From NCBI GenBank assembly GCA_041652935.1, contig JBAZGH010000021.1, forward strand, positions 1-17,403: a DNA stretch of 17,403 nt, in the 5' to 3' direction. Below the pieces are notes generated by a model that worked only from the letters and a program-made list of their open reading frames with translations, did not search any database and had not been told where the DNA came from. This document shows, in pieces, positions 1 through 4,763 of the stretch. The position numbers and the translations under genes are program-made. Origin of the DNA: JBAZGH01 sp041652935. GTDB lineage: Bacteria > Patescibacteriota > Patescibacteriia > Patescibacteriales > XYC2-FULL-47-12. Position 1 is the stretch's first letter, and each line of letters starts with the position of its first letter.

Positions 1-5
1 TTTTC

Positions 6-23
6 ACGAATTTTTTAATTCGT
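6..23. repeat. short hairpin of the ATTCGT type
   Basis: A perfect 7-bp inverted repeat, ACGAATT / AATTCGT, surrounds a TTTT loop just beyond the stop of the minus-strand recombinase remnant. The same ACGAAT/ATTCGT word builds the large palindrome at 8472-8537 and the 10-nt palindrome at 9017-9026, so it probably belongs to a dispersed family. It could also act as a weak terminator for the minus strand. Confidence 0.5.
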
Positions 24-35
24 AATAAAATCTTA

Positions 36-149
36 TCATATTTTATCTTTGGCGGCAAATTCTTTTAGCTCCGCAAGCTGTGCTTCAATAGAAAGGACTT
101 GTTTATCTTCTTCATCGGTTGATTTTCTTACGTAGAGAAAATATTTCAT
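36..149 (-). pseudogene. serine recombinase, N-terminal remnant (37 aa)
   Basis: The ATG at 149 opens a 37-codon frame beginning MKYFLYVRKSTDEED and ending at TGA (38-36). The stretch FLYVRKSTDEED...VLSIEAQLAELKEFA resembles the start of large serine recombinases (resolvase/invertase domain), where a Ser in the xRKS motif is the nucleophile and SIE.Q..EL.EFA forms the following helix. An intact member of this family is roughly 450-550 aa, so only the first part of the catalytic domain remains and no recombinase activity is expected. It lies head to head with what looks like the C-terminal part of a similar protein on the plus strand (from about 142), which suggests a deleted or rearranged integrated element. 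The family assignment comes from remembered motifs. It is the only frame in the window that ends in TGA. Confidence 0.6.
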
Positions 150-384
150 AAGTTTGGAGGAAATATATATTTTAACCTCTAAAATAGCCAAAAAGACCGC
201 CAAGGAAGGCGATCTTATGGAACTCCGTGCATTTCTAAAAAATATCGGCTCGAACTTTATTTTGAAAGGCAAAAAGTTTGGATGGTTAGCCAAATCCGAA
301 TGGAGTTTGGCTTTGCGTTGGGGGCTTTGCCCCGACTGGCTCCCGGGGCCGGATTCGAACCGGCGACCAATTGGTTACACGTAG
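142..384 (+). pseudogene. serine recombinase, C-terminal remnant running into tRNA-Asn antisense
   Basis: An open plus-strand frame from about 142 to the TAG at 382-384 contains ILTSKIAKKTAKEGDLMEL followed by RAFLKNIGSNFILKGKKFGW. This resembles the C-terminal region of Patescibacteria large serine recombinases, which carry an A-xxx-G-x-L-xx-xx-FLK-xIGSN-xx-L pattern after the coiled coil. There is no good start and the catalytic domain is missing. The last residues, LPGPDSNRRPIG, are the antisense translation of the 3' half of tRNA-Asn, a common footprint of an integrase gene abutting a tRNA used as attachment site. A perfect GGGGC-TTT-GCCCC hairpin (321-333) lies in it. I infer a decayed element inserted at the tRNA 3' side. 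The alternative is a chance open frame. Confidence 0.5.
337..377 (-). tRNA. tRNA-Asn(GUU), 3' exon
   Basis: On the minus strand this exon supplies U36, A37 and A38 of the anticodon loop, the 3' side of the anticodon stem (CCAAT), a 5-nt variable loop (TGGTC), the T-arm (GCCGG / TTCGAAT / CCGGC), the acceptor strand CCCGGGA, discriminator G and an encoded CCA (339-337). Joined to the 5' exon at 960-927 it gives a 75-nt cloverleaf with anticodon loop CUGUUAA, the same loop as E. coli tRNA-Asn. Discriminator G73 also fits Asn. The gene is split by a group I intron between U35 and U36. Confidence 0.88.
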
Positions 385-572
385 TCCTCATGTTTCCATA
401 AAGCGTGGACTATATCATCACCCTTTCAAATGAATTAGGGTGTGAGGCGCTTCCCATCCTGATAGTTCAAGACGGTACTCCCAAAAGGGATAGTCTCTAC
501 ACCTGCCCGCCGATTCGGCGGGATTGGCTCGGGATTACCATTTAAGGCTTCCCCGATTTCACCTCATTTTCA

Positions 573-597
573 TTCCTAAGTTTCCTTAGGAAGCTGC
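573..597 (-). other. intron guide sequence (IGS) and P2 tetraloop hairpin
   Basis: On the minus strand GCAGCU (597-592) can pair with the last six bases of the 5' exon (GGCUGU), with G-U at the splice site. A UUA one base further 5' can pair with the first bases of the 3' exon (UAA) as a short P10. Directly after comes a perfect 8-bp stem, TTCCTAAG / CTTAGGAA, closed by GAAA (592-573), assigned as P2. Both lie within or across the end of the HNH reading frame, so the endonuclease gene occupies the P1 loop. The pairing is read by eye. Confidence 0.7.
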
Positions 598-893
598 GTA
601 ATGCTTTCGTGCAATTCTCGATGGCAATTCGCGCATAACAATATGCATTTATCAACTTCTGCTTTTACCACTTTCCAACTTCTGGTATATCCCTTATTTG
701 ATATGCCAAAGTCTTTTCCGTTGGAGTCAAGATGATGAAATTCTAAAGCTTTAATGCACGTATTATATTTGCAAATTGCGCATCGACCACCTTTATAATC
801 TATCGCTTTTTGGCGAATTATTTTTCGTCTTTTTGCGACAGCTTTTTTTAGATAGTCGGCACGATCAGCATATTTTCTTTTATCTTTTGCCAT
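576..893 (-). CDS. HNH homing endonuclease encoded in the group I intron
   Basis: A 105-aa protein lying wholly inside the intron, on the same strand as the tRNA. The N-terminal 35 residues are very basic (KKAVAKRRKIIRQK), as for DNA binding. The HNH/zinc-finger nuclease core follows: C38xxC41, the HH pair at 53-54 (EFHHLD), C87xxC90-H91 and H95, in the order typical of small HNH enzymes. Such proteins cut intron-less alleles and spread the intron; here the target would be a tRNA-Asn gene. The ATG at 893 is preceded by an extended -10 (TGCTATAAT, minus strand, 909-901) and has no Shine-Dalgarno, so it may be expressed from its own promoter. Its last codons overlap intron RNA structure: CAG-CTT lies in the splice guide and the TAG stop lies in the P2 stem. 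The nuclease looks intact. Confidence 0.88.
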   Translation of the reverse strand: MAKDKRKYADRADYLKKAVAKRRKIIRQKAIDYKGGRCAICKYNTCIKALEFHHLDSNGKDFGISNKGYTRSWKVVKAEVDKCILLCANCHRELHESITQLPKET

Positions 894-900
894 ATTAATT

Positions 901-909
901 ATTATAGCA
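901..909 (-). promoter_or_regulatory. extended -10 promoter of the HNH gene
   Basis: On the minus strand TGC-TATAAT lies 7 nt before the HNH ATG, close enough that the transcript would start at or near the first codon. Confidence 0.45.
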
Positions 910-926
910 AAAGGGAACGTGTGTTC

Positions 927-960
927 ACAGCCAACTGCGCTACCGCTGCGCTACCCGGGA
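927..960 (-). tRNA. tRNA-Asn(GUU), 5' exon
   Basis: Reading the minus strand from 960: acceptor TCCCGGG, TA, a D-arm of GCGC / AGCGGTA / GCGC, A, anticodon stem GTTGG and the loop start CTGT (C32, U33, G34, U35). The acceptor pairs fully with CCCGGGA in the 3' exon, and GTTGG pairs with CCAAT (one G-U). If the intron were ignored, CTGTGAA would look like a His (GUG) loop. The group I boundary rule, discriminator G and absence of G-1 favour Asn. Confidence 0.88.
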
Positions 961-975
961 ATATTTTTTTGAGTA

Positions 976-1034
976 GCTACCGCTGCTTGCCTCGCCGTAG
1001 CGAAGCGAAGGCGGGCGCTACCCGGGAATATTTT
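976..1034 (-). pseudogene. duplicated tRNA-Asn 5' fragment interrupted in the D-loop
   Basis: On the minus strand AAAATATTCCCGGGTAGCGC (1034-1015) is an exact 20-nt copy of the tRNA-Asn start and its flank (967-948). GCAGCGGTAGC (986-976) matches the following D-arm. A 28-nt GC-rich palindromic segment (1014-987) separates the two pieces, with GC present on both sides as a possible 2-bp target duplication. The copy ends after the D-arm, so it cannot make a tRNA. Confidence 0.75.
987..1018. repeat. palindromic repeat element inside the tRNA fragment
   Basis: The plus-strand segment starts TTGCCTCGCCGTAGCG and ends GAAGGCGGGCGC. GCCTCGC and GCGAAGGC form an imperfect stem (one bulge) around a CGTAGCGAA loop. 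The element at 8862-8901 has the same design, with central CGTAGCG and ending GGCGGGC, so the two probably belong to one dispersed family. Confidence 0.55.
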
Positions 1035-1040
1035 CAGCCG

Positions 1041-1099
1041 TAAGCCATAATAAGTTAAGTCATAAGAAATTTTTCTTACGACTTAAGGATTATAGCTTA
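1041..1099. repeat. 59-nt imperfect hairpin
   Basis: The outer arms at 1041-1051 and 1089-1099 pair with one mismatch over 11 bp. The inner arms at 1056-1068 and 1073-1085 pair with one mismatch over 13 bp around a 4-nt loop. A small asymmetric internal loop separates them. There is no T-tract on either side strong enough to call it a terminator. It lies between the tRNA locus and the DUF378 promoter. Confidence 0.7.
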
Positions 1100-1177
1100 A
1101 GACTGTTTTGTAATAAAAAATAGTGGTTAACCACTAGAAATATGATACATAATATTTAAAAATTAGTCAATATAGTG

Positions 1178-1183
1178 TATAAT
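1178..1183 (+). promoter_or_regulatory. -10 box of the DUF378 gene
   Basis: TATAAT lies in an AT-rich stretch. No good -35 is visible. Transcription from about 1190 would leave a leader of about 70 nt containing the AGGAGG at 1252-1257. Confidence 0.45.
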
Positions 1184-1261
1184 AAATATGATATTTACTA
1201 ACTTAGCGCTACTGTAATTTGCGGATTGAATTTCGCAAGTAACGCAGAGCAAGGAGGAATT

Positions 1262-1462
1262 ATGAAGTTAAAAGCATTAGACTGGATAGCAGTCATTTTA
1301 GTCGTTGTCGGCGGCTTAAACTGGGGTTTAGTGGGATTTTTTGATTTTGATTTAGTCGCCAGCATTTTTGGCGATATGCCCACAGTTTCCAGAGTCGTTT
1401 ATGATTTAGTTGGTTTGTCCGCAATTTATGTAGCGGTCATTGCGCCTAAATTAAAGAAATAA
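1262..1462 (+). CDS. DUF378 family small membrane protein
   Basis: A 66-aa protein with two predicted membrane helices, about residues 7-27 (WIAVILVVVGGLNWGLVGFF) and 43-62 (YDLVGLSAIYVAVIAP). The LDWIA...GGLNWGLVGFFDFDLVASIFG pattern followed by SRVVYDLVGLSA is characteristic of DUF378 (PF04070), whose function is unknown. The ATG at 1262 is chosen over an upstream in-frame start at 1226 because AAGGAGG ends five bases before it and the family normally begins with a short MKxxALDW. This is the clearest Shine-Dalgarno in the window; most other genes have none. TspO follows after a 45-nt spacer that holds its own -10. Confidence 0.85.
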   Translation: MKLKALDWIAVILVVVGGLNWGLVGFFDFDLVASIFGDMPTVSRVVYDLVGLSAIYVAVIAPKLKK

Positions 1463-1493
1463 TAAAAAGTTTTTAATTTATAAAAAGTTTTAA

Positions 1494-1499
1494 TATAAT
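1494..1499 (+). promoter_or_regulatory. -10 box of tspO
   Basis: TATAAT lies 8 nt before the tspO ATG with no Shine-Dalgarno between, consistent with a leaderless or near-leaderless transcript. Confidence 0.4.
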
Positions 1500-1507
1500 A
1501 TAAATTT

Positions 1508-1978
1508 ATGAATAGTAAATTTATTAAATTTTTTATTTGCCTTATTATACCCCAAATTGCCGCTATTTTGGGATCACTGGCAACAACGCCCAATATTCAA
1601 GGGTGGTATTCTGGAATAAATAAGCCGAGTTTTAATCCGCCGAATTGGATATTCGGACCTGTTTGGACGATATTATTTGTTTTGATGGGAATTTCTTTGT
1701 ATTTAATTTGGGCTGAAAAAACAAAAATAAATAAAACTAGCGCTTATTTATTTTTTTATCTGCAATTAGTTTTTAATGTGGTTTGGTCAGTATTGTTTTT
1801 CGGCCTGCATAATCCGCTGTACGCCTTCGTTGAAATCATATTTTTATGGATTTTTATTTTGCTAAATATTATATTTTTCTATAAAATAAATAAGCTGGCA
1901 GGATGGCTTTTGTTGCCTTATATTTTATGGGTAAGTTTTGCCGCTTTTTTGAATTATAATATTTGGATATTGAATTAA
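1508..1978 (+). CDS. tspO: TspO/MBR family tryptophan-rich sensory protein
   Basis: A 156-aa membrane protein of normal family length with five hydrophobic helices. Diagnostic features are GWYSGINKPSFNPPNWIFGP (residues about 32-51), then VWTILFVLMGISLYLIW, the repeated aromatic and Trp residues (NVVWSVLFFGLHNP), and a last helix with ILWVSFAAFLNYNIWILN. Bacterial TspO binds porphyrins and related tetrapyrroles and is linked to light and oxidative-stress responses; that role is from family knowledge. The stop TAA at 1976-1978 is followed immediately by the ATG of a pyrimidine-dimer glycosylase-like gene, so the two are almost certainly cotranslated. The pairing suggests a photodamage or photo-oxidative theme. 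Confidence in the family is high; the ligand here is unknown. Confidence 0.93.
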   Translation: MNSKFIKFFICLIIPQIAAILGSLATTPNIQGWYSGINKPSFNPPNWIFGPVWTILFVLMGISLYLIWAEKTKINKTSAYLFFYLQLVFNVVWSVLFFGLHNPLYAFVEIIFLWIFILLNIIFFYKINKLAGWLLLPYILWVSFAAFLNYNIWILN

Positions 1979-2317
1979 ATGAGAATTTGGGATATATCGC
2001 CAAAATGCCTTTGCCAAAAACATTTAATCGCCGAACACCGCGAACTGCACGGCTTGTGGAATATTTTAACCAAGCATCAAGGCAGGGGCGGTTACTCCCG
2101 CCATCCGGAAACTTTACGCTGGCGGGGGAAGTTAAAGGCGCTGTATAACCGGCATGAAGTTTTAGTAAAAGAAATGAAAAGGCGGGGATATAACCATCAT
2201 ACGCCTTTGGATAAAAAATTAGCCGCAGGAAAATCAGAACAAAAATATTACATCGACTCTCCGGCAAAGCAAAAAGAAATTTTAAAATGCAAAGACTGCC
2301 AATGCTTTATTAAATAA
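1979..2317 (+). CDS. pyrimidine dimer DNA glycosylase-like protein (Pyr_excise family)
   Basis: A 112-aa protein resembling T4 endonuclease V (DenV), a glycosylase/AP-lyase that removes UV-induced cyclobutane dimers. The N-terminal helix KHLIAEHRELHGLW (residues 14-27) matches DenV QHLMAEYRELPR: H15, R21 and E22 line up with DenV His16, Arg22 and catalytic Glu23. The central RRGYNHHTPLD also fits the bacterial branch (PF03013). DenV uses the amino group of an N-terminal Thr; here residue 2 is Arg, so the lyase chemistry is less certain. The C-terminal KCKDCQCF holds three Cys. The ATG directly abuts the tspO stop codon with no spacing, and no separate ribosome site is seen. An overlapping alternative frame starting at 1963 is a shadow. 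Confidence 0.8.
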   Translation: MRIWDISPKCLCQKHLIAEHRELHGLWNILTKHQGRGGYSRHPETLRWRGKLKALYNRHEVLVKEMKRRGYNHHTPLDKKLAAGKSEQKYYIDSPAKQKEILKCKDCQCFIK

Positions 2318-2336
2318 AAATAATTTACTAAATATC

Positions 2337-2376
2337 CTGCCGACAGTCCCGAGTAATTGGGAATTAGGCGGACAGC
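2337..2376. repeat. imperfect GC-rich inverted repeat
   Basis: CTGCCGACAGTCCC at 2337 and following, and GGGAATTAGGCGGACAG at 2360-2376, form an imperfect inverted repeat around GAGTAATT. It lies between the glycosylase-like gene and the cupin gene, ending just before the cupin ATG. There is no T-tract. It may be another dispersed palindrome or a weak structured leader. Confidence 0.35.
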
Positions 2377-2382
2377 AAAAAT

Positions 2383-2769
2383 ATGAAAGGATATGTAACT
2401 AATATTGAAAAAGAAACTTTGGAAAATAATAATTTTCGCAAGGTTTTATATACCGCAAAAAACAGCCAGCTGGTTCTTATGAGCATTGAACCGGGCGATG
2501 ATATCGGCGCTGAAGTCCACAAACTTGACCAGTTCATACGCATAGAAAAGGGAACTGCCAAGGCGGTTTTAGACGGGGTTGAAAGCGAATTGCCGGCCGA
2601 GCACGCGGTTGTTATTCCGGCCGGAACCGAGCACAATATAATAAATACCGGCAGTGAACCGTTGAAATTGTATTCCATTTATTCTCCGCCGGAGCATAAA
2701 GACGGCACCGTGCATCCAACTAAAGCCGAAGCGATTGAAGAGCATTTTGACGGAGTAACTACCGAGTAA
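2383..2769 (+). CDS. cupin domain protein
   Basis: A 128-aa single-domain cupin. Cupin motif 1 is GDDIGAEVHKLDQFIRIEKG (residues about 38-57), supplying the likely metal ligands Glu, His and Gln. Motif 2 is PAGTEHNIINTGSEPLKLYSIY (about 86-107), giving the second His. The C-terminus, SPPEHKDGTVHPTKAEA, is typical of the small stand-alone cupins annotated as mannose-6-phosphate isomerase-like. The substrate cannot be deduced; no sugar-metabolism gene is adjacent. A 55-aa zinc-ribbon gene follows after 6 nt, so the two probably share a transcript that ends at the hairpin at 2956-2987. Confidence 0.88.
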   Translation: MKGYVTNIEKETLENNNFRKVLYTAKNSQLVLMSIEPGDDIGAEVHKLDQFIRIEKGTAKAVLDGVESELPAEHAVVIPAGTEHNIINTGSEPLKLYSIYSPPEHKDGTVHPTKAEAIEEHFDGVTTE

Positions 2770-2775
2770 AAACAT

Positions 2776-2943
2776 ATGGAGAACCAAATAAACGCCAAGT
2801 GCCCGTTTTGCCAAAAACAGGTGGAACTGGCAAATATTAACAAGCAGATAATAGGGAAGGGATTCTGGAAGCAGGAGACAATGTATATTTGCCCCCACTG
2901 CCAGGCGGTTTTAGGTTTTAGCCGAGGTAAATACACATCATAG
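2776..2943 (+). CDS. small zinc-ribbon protein (55 aa)
   Basis: A frame starting MENQINAKCPFCQKQVELA and ending TAG carries two CPxC knuckles: C9-P-F-C12 and C39-P-H-C42, 26 residues apart, the geometry of a treble-clef or rubredoxin-like zinc ribbon. Nothing else is conserved enough to give a function. It starts 6 nt after the cupin stop codon and is followed 12 nt later by an intrinsic terminator, which supports it as a real last gene of the unit. Candidate roles are nucleic-acid or protein binding; this is not resolvable from sequence. Confidence 0.75.
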   Translation: MENQINAKCPFCQKQVELANINKQIIGKGFWKQETMYICPHCQAVLGFSRGKYTS

Positions 2944-2955
2944 TGATTGAGAGTA

Positions 2956-2987
2956 AAAAAATCGCTGATAAAGGGGTGATTTTTTTT
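2956..2987 (+). terminator. intrinsic terminator after the cupin/zinc-ribbon unit
   Basis: The arms AAAAAATCGC (2956-2965) and GTGATTTTTT (2976-2985) pair over 10 bp with one G-U, followed by a T-tract running through 2987. Confidence 0.75.
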
Positions 2988-3088
2988 GTCCACTTCTGCC
3001 TGAAATAAAATCGGCCCCAAAGCGTATTAACCCATAGAAAGCAATTGTTCAAATTTTAATTTTTAAATTTGCGGGAAGGATTGTTTTC

Positions 3089-3097
3089 TGCTATACT
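3089..3097 (+). promoter_or_regulatory. extended -10 promoter of the ABC exporter
   Basis: TGC-TATACT is an extended -10 motif 10 nt before the ATG at 3108. No clear -35 and no Shine-Dalgarno are seen. Confidence 0.5.
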
Positions 3098-3107
3098 AAT
3101 ATTTTGT

Positions 3108-3899
3108 ATGAGCATTAATGTAGTAAACTTAACTAGAAAATTTAGCGGCTTTACGGCCGTTGACAGCATTTCCTTTTCCGTAGGCAGGGGGGAAATTTTT
3201 GCTTTTTTAGGCCCGAATGGCGCAGGCAAAACCACCACTATCAAAATGCTGACCACGCTTTTGCATCCCAGCTCGGGAACGATCGCGCTTAATGGGCATA
3301 ATCCGGCGCGCGAACAAAGCGCCGTGCGCCACAGTTTCGGCATTGTTTTCCAGGATCCTAGCTTGGATGATGAACTAACCGCCTGGGAAAATATGGAGTT
3401 CCACGGAGTGCTTTATGGCGTGGAAAAAAAATTGCGGCGCGAGCGCATTAATCAATTGTTGGAATTCGTTGAACTTCTTGACCGCAAGGATGATTTTGTA
3501 AAGCATTTTTCCGGTGGCATGAAGCGCCGGCTGGAAATCGCGCGCGGGCTGGTGCACCACCCTAAAATTTTATTTTTAGATGAGCCGACGCTGGGGCTTG
3601 ATCCGCAGACGCGCAACCATTTGTGGGAATATATTAAAAAAATGAACCGTGAAGAGGGTATGACGGTATTTTTTACGACGCACTACATGGAAGAGGCCGA
3701 TCGCATTGCTGACCGCATTGCGGTTATTGACCACGGCCGCATAGTGGCGCAGGGCACGCCGGCAGAACTGAAAACGCAAACTAAGGCGAACTCTCTGGAG
3801 GGGGCGTTTTTAATTCTAACCGGAGATAAACTGCGCGAGGAAAAAGCTTCAGCCGTTGACCATATGCGCCAGAATCGGCGGATGTGGGGACGACGCTAA
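3108..3899 (+). CDS. ABC-2 type exporter, ATP-binding protein
   Basis: A 263-aa ABC ATPase. Visible motifs are Walker A GPNGAGKT (residues 35-42), Q-loop FQDPSLDDELTAWEN (81-95), signature FSGGMKRRLEIARG (134-147), Walker B ILFLDEPTLGLD (154-165) and the H-loop FFTTHYMEEADRIADR. The overall layout, including RLEIARGLVHHPKILFLDEP and the following GLDPQTRNHLW, is that of the DrrA/multidrug and ABC-2 exporter class. The frame is open from 3069, but ATG 3108 (MSINVVNLTRKF) matches where the family begins and sits just after an extended -10. The end is short after the H-loop helix, ending with an unusual RRMWGRR tail. The permease starts 11 nt after the stop codon. The substrate is unknown. Confidence 0.93.
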   Translation: MSINVVNLTRKFSGFTAVDSISFSVGRGEIFAFLGPNGAGKTTTIKMLTTLLHPSSGTIALNGHNPAREQSAVRHSFGIVFQDPSLDDELTAWENMEFHGVLYGVEKKLRRERINQLLEFVELLDRKDDFVKHFSGGMKRRLEIARGLVHHPKILFLDEPTLGLDPQTRNHLWEYIKKMNREEGMTVFFTTHYMEEADRIADRIAVIDHGRIVAQGTPAELKTQTKANSLEGAFLILTGDKLREEKASAVDHMRQNRRMWGRR

Positions 3900-3910
3900 A
3901 TCATATTAAT

Positions 3911-4657
3911 ATGAAAGTAATATACATTCTTTGGTTGCGCCAAATTAAGCGCTATTACCGCTCGAAATCGCGCGTTGTCGGCTCCTTGGGCCAGCCAGTT
4001 CTTTTGTTAGTGGCGTTGGGTTTCGGCTTCGGTCCGATTTACCAGCGTGCCGGCGGAGGAGATTATATTCAGTTTTTGGCTCCGGGCATTATTTCTATGG
4101 GTATTTTATTCATGGCGATATTTTCCGGCATTGAAATCATCTGGGACCGGCAGTTTGGGTTTTTAAAAGAGACGCTGGTCGCGCCGGTATCGCGTTTTAC
4201 AATAATGTTCGGCCGCACTTTGGGCGGAGCAACCGTTGCTGTCGCGCAGGGTTTAATTATTTTTTTAATCGCGTTTTTAGTCGGGTTTCGGCCGGCAGAT
4301 GCGCACTTGGTTTTGCCGGCGCTTTTAATTATGGTTTTAATCGCGCTTTTTTTTACCGCTCTGGGAACGGCGATCGCTTCGCTTTTAGAAGACATGCACG
4401 GATTCCAATTGATTATGAATTTTTTAGTAATGCCGCTGTTTTTTCTTTCCGGCGCGCTGTTTCCCCTGCAGGGACTGCCGCGGGCGTTGACCATTATTGC
4501 CGTTATTGATCCGCTTTCTTATGGGGTTGACGGCCTGCGCGGCACCCTCGCCAGCGGCGCCCATTTCGGCTTGGGCGTTGATTTTTTAGTATTGAGCGTC
4601 ATTACTGCCATAATGCTCGGCATCGGCAGTTATTTATTTTCTAAAATCCAGATCTAG
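3911..4657 (+). CDS. ABC-2 type exporter, permease
   Basis: A 248-aa membrane protein with six hydrophobic segments. The N-terminal cytosolic elbow LWLRQIKRYYRSKSRVVGSL is typical of DrrB-like ABC-2 permeases. After the first segments comes GIEIIWDRQFGFLKETLVAPVSR, the conserved cytosolic loop of this family that contacts the ATPase, and later PLFFLSGALFPLQGLPRALTII and DPLSYGVDGLRG, both signature ABC-2 stretches. ATG 3911 is chosen; an upstream start at 3884 would overlap the ATPase gene and add residues not typical of the family. A strong terminator follows, so this is a two-gene unit in which the ATPase dimer would drive export by a permease dimer. Confidence 0.92.
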   Translation: MKVIYILWLRQIKRYYRSKSRVVGSLGQPVLLLVALGFGFGPIYQRAGGGDYIQFLAPGIISMGILFMAIFSGIEIIWDRQFGFLKETLVAPVSRFTIMFGRTLGGATVAVAQGLIIFLIAFLVGFRPADAHLVLPALLIMVLIALFFTALGTAIASLLEDMHGFQLIMNFLVMPLFFLSGALFPLQGLPRALTIIAVIDPLSYGVDGLRGTLASGAHFGLGVDFLVLSVITAIMLGIGSYLFSKIQI

Positions 4658-4677
4658 ATTTGGAGATTTGGCAATAA

Positions 4678-4712
4678 AAAGAAAGCGCCGGGAAGTCGGC
4701 GCTTTCTTTTTT
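4678..4712 (+). terminator. strong intrinsic terminator after the ABC exporter
   Basis: GAAAGCGCCG (4681-4690) and CGGCGCTTTC (4697-4706) form a perfect 10-bp stem around GGAAGT, extended by flanking A/T pairs and followed by TTTTTT (4707-4712). Confidence 0.93.
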
Positions 4713-4734
4713 AGTAGGATTGTGGATAAATCTC

Positions 4735-4763
4735 TTGACATCTATGTTAGAATTATATAACAT
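4735..4763 (+). promoter_or_regulatory. promoter of the membrane protein/XRE operon
   Basis: A perfect -35 TTGACA (4735-4740) is followed by -10 candidates TATAAC (4756-4761, 15-nt spacer) or TAACAT (4758-4763, 17-nt spacer). It is the best -35 in the window, and the -10 region lies inside the first operator-like repeat. Confidence 0.65.

Larger units (their letters stand above)
378..926 (-). other. group I self-splicing intron in tRNA-Asn anticodon loop
   Basis: A 549-nt intron lies between the tRNA halves. On the minus strand I can trace Q (AATCCCGAGCCAA, 536-524), R (GTGTAGAGACTA, 502-491) and S (GATATAGTCC, 416-407). P7 is GACTAT (495-490) with ATAGTC (413-408). P3 is TGAGGTG (566-560) with CGCCTCA (449-443). 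P8 is CACCC/GGGTG (442-438 with 423-419). P6a is a GC hairpin (522-506). P9 (403-386) and P2 (592-573) are capped by GAAA tetraloops. The 5' exon ends in U and the intron ends in G, as group I rules require. The candidate guide sequence GCAGCU (597-592) pairs with exon GGCUGU, leaving a U-G pair at the splice site. Q and R resemble the class found in cyanobacterial tRNA-Leu, but about 38 nt of extra sequence between P7 and P3' makes the subgroup uncertain. It looks complete and probably active. Confidence 0.9.

Noticed and set aside
154..384. Plus-strand frame as an intact 76-aa gene
   Set aside because: It has only a TTG start, its tail is antisense tRNA, and its body resembles the C-terminal part of a recombinase; it is treated as a remnant.
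921..960. tRNA-His(GUG) reading of the 5' half (loop CTGTGAA)
   Set aside because: It needs an intron that does not follow a U or end in G. Discriminator is G and there is no G-1:C73 pair, whereas the group I rule gives CUGUUAA and tRNA-Asn.
1226..1261. Upstream start for the DUF378 protein
   Set aside because: AGGAGG is placed for ATG 1262, and the extra residues are not typical of the family.
1963..2148. Alternative 61-aa frame overlapping tspO and the glycosylase-like gene
   Set aside because: It is a shadow of the frame at 1979, which has clear family motifs.
4069..4494. 141-aa minus-strand frame inside the ABC permease gene
   Set aside because: Antisense shadow of a clear ABC-2 permease with no recognisable motif.
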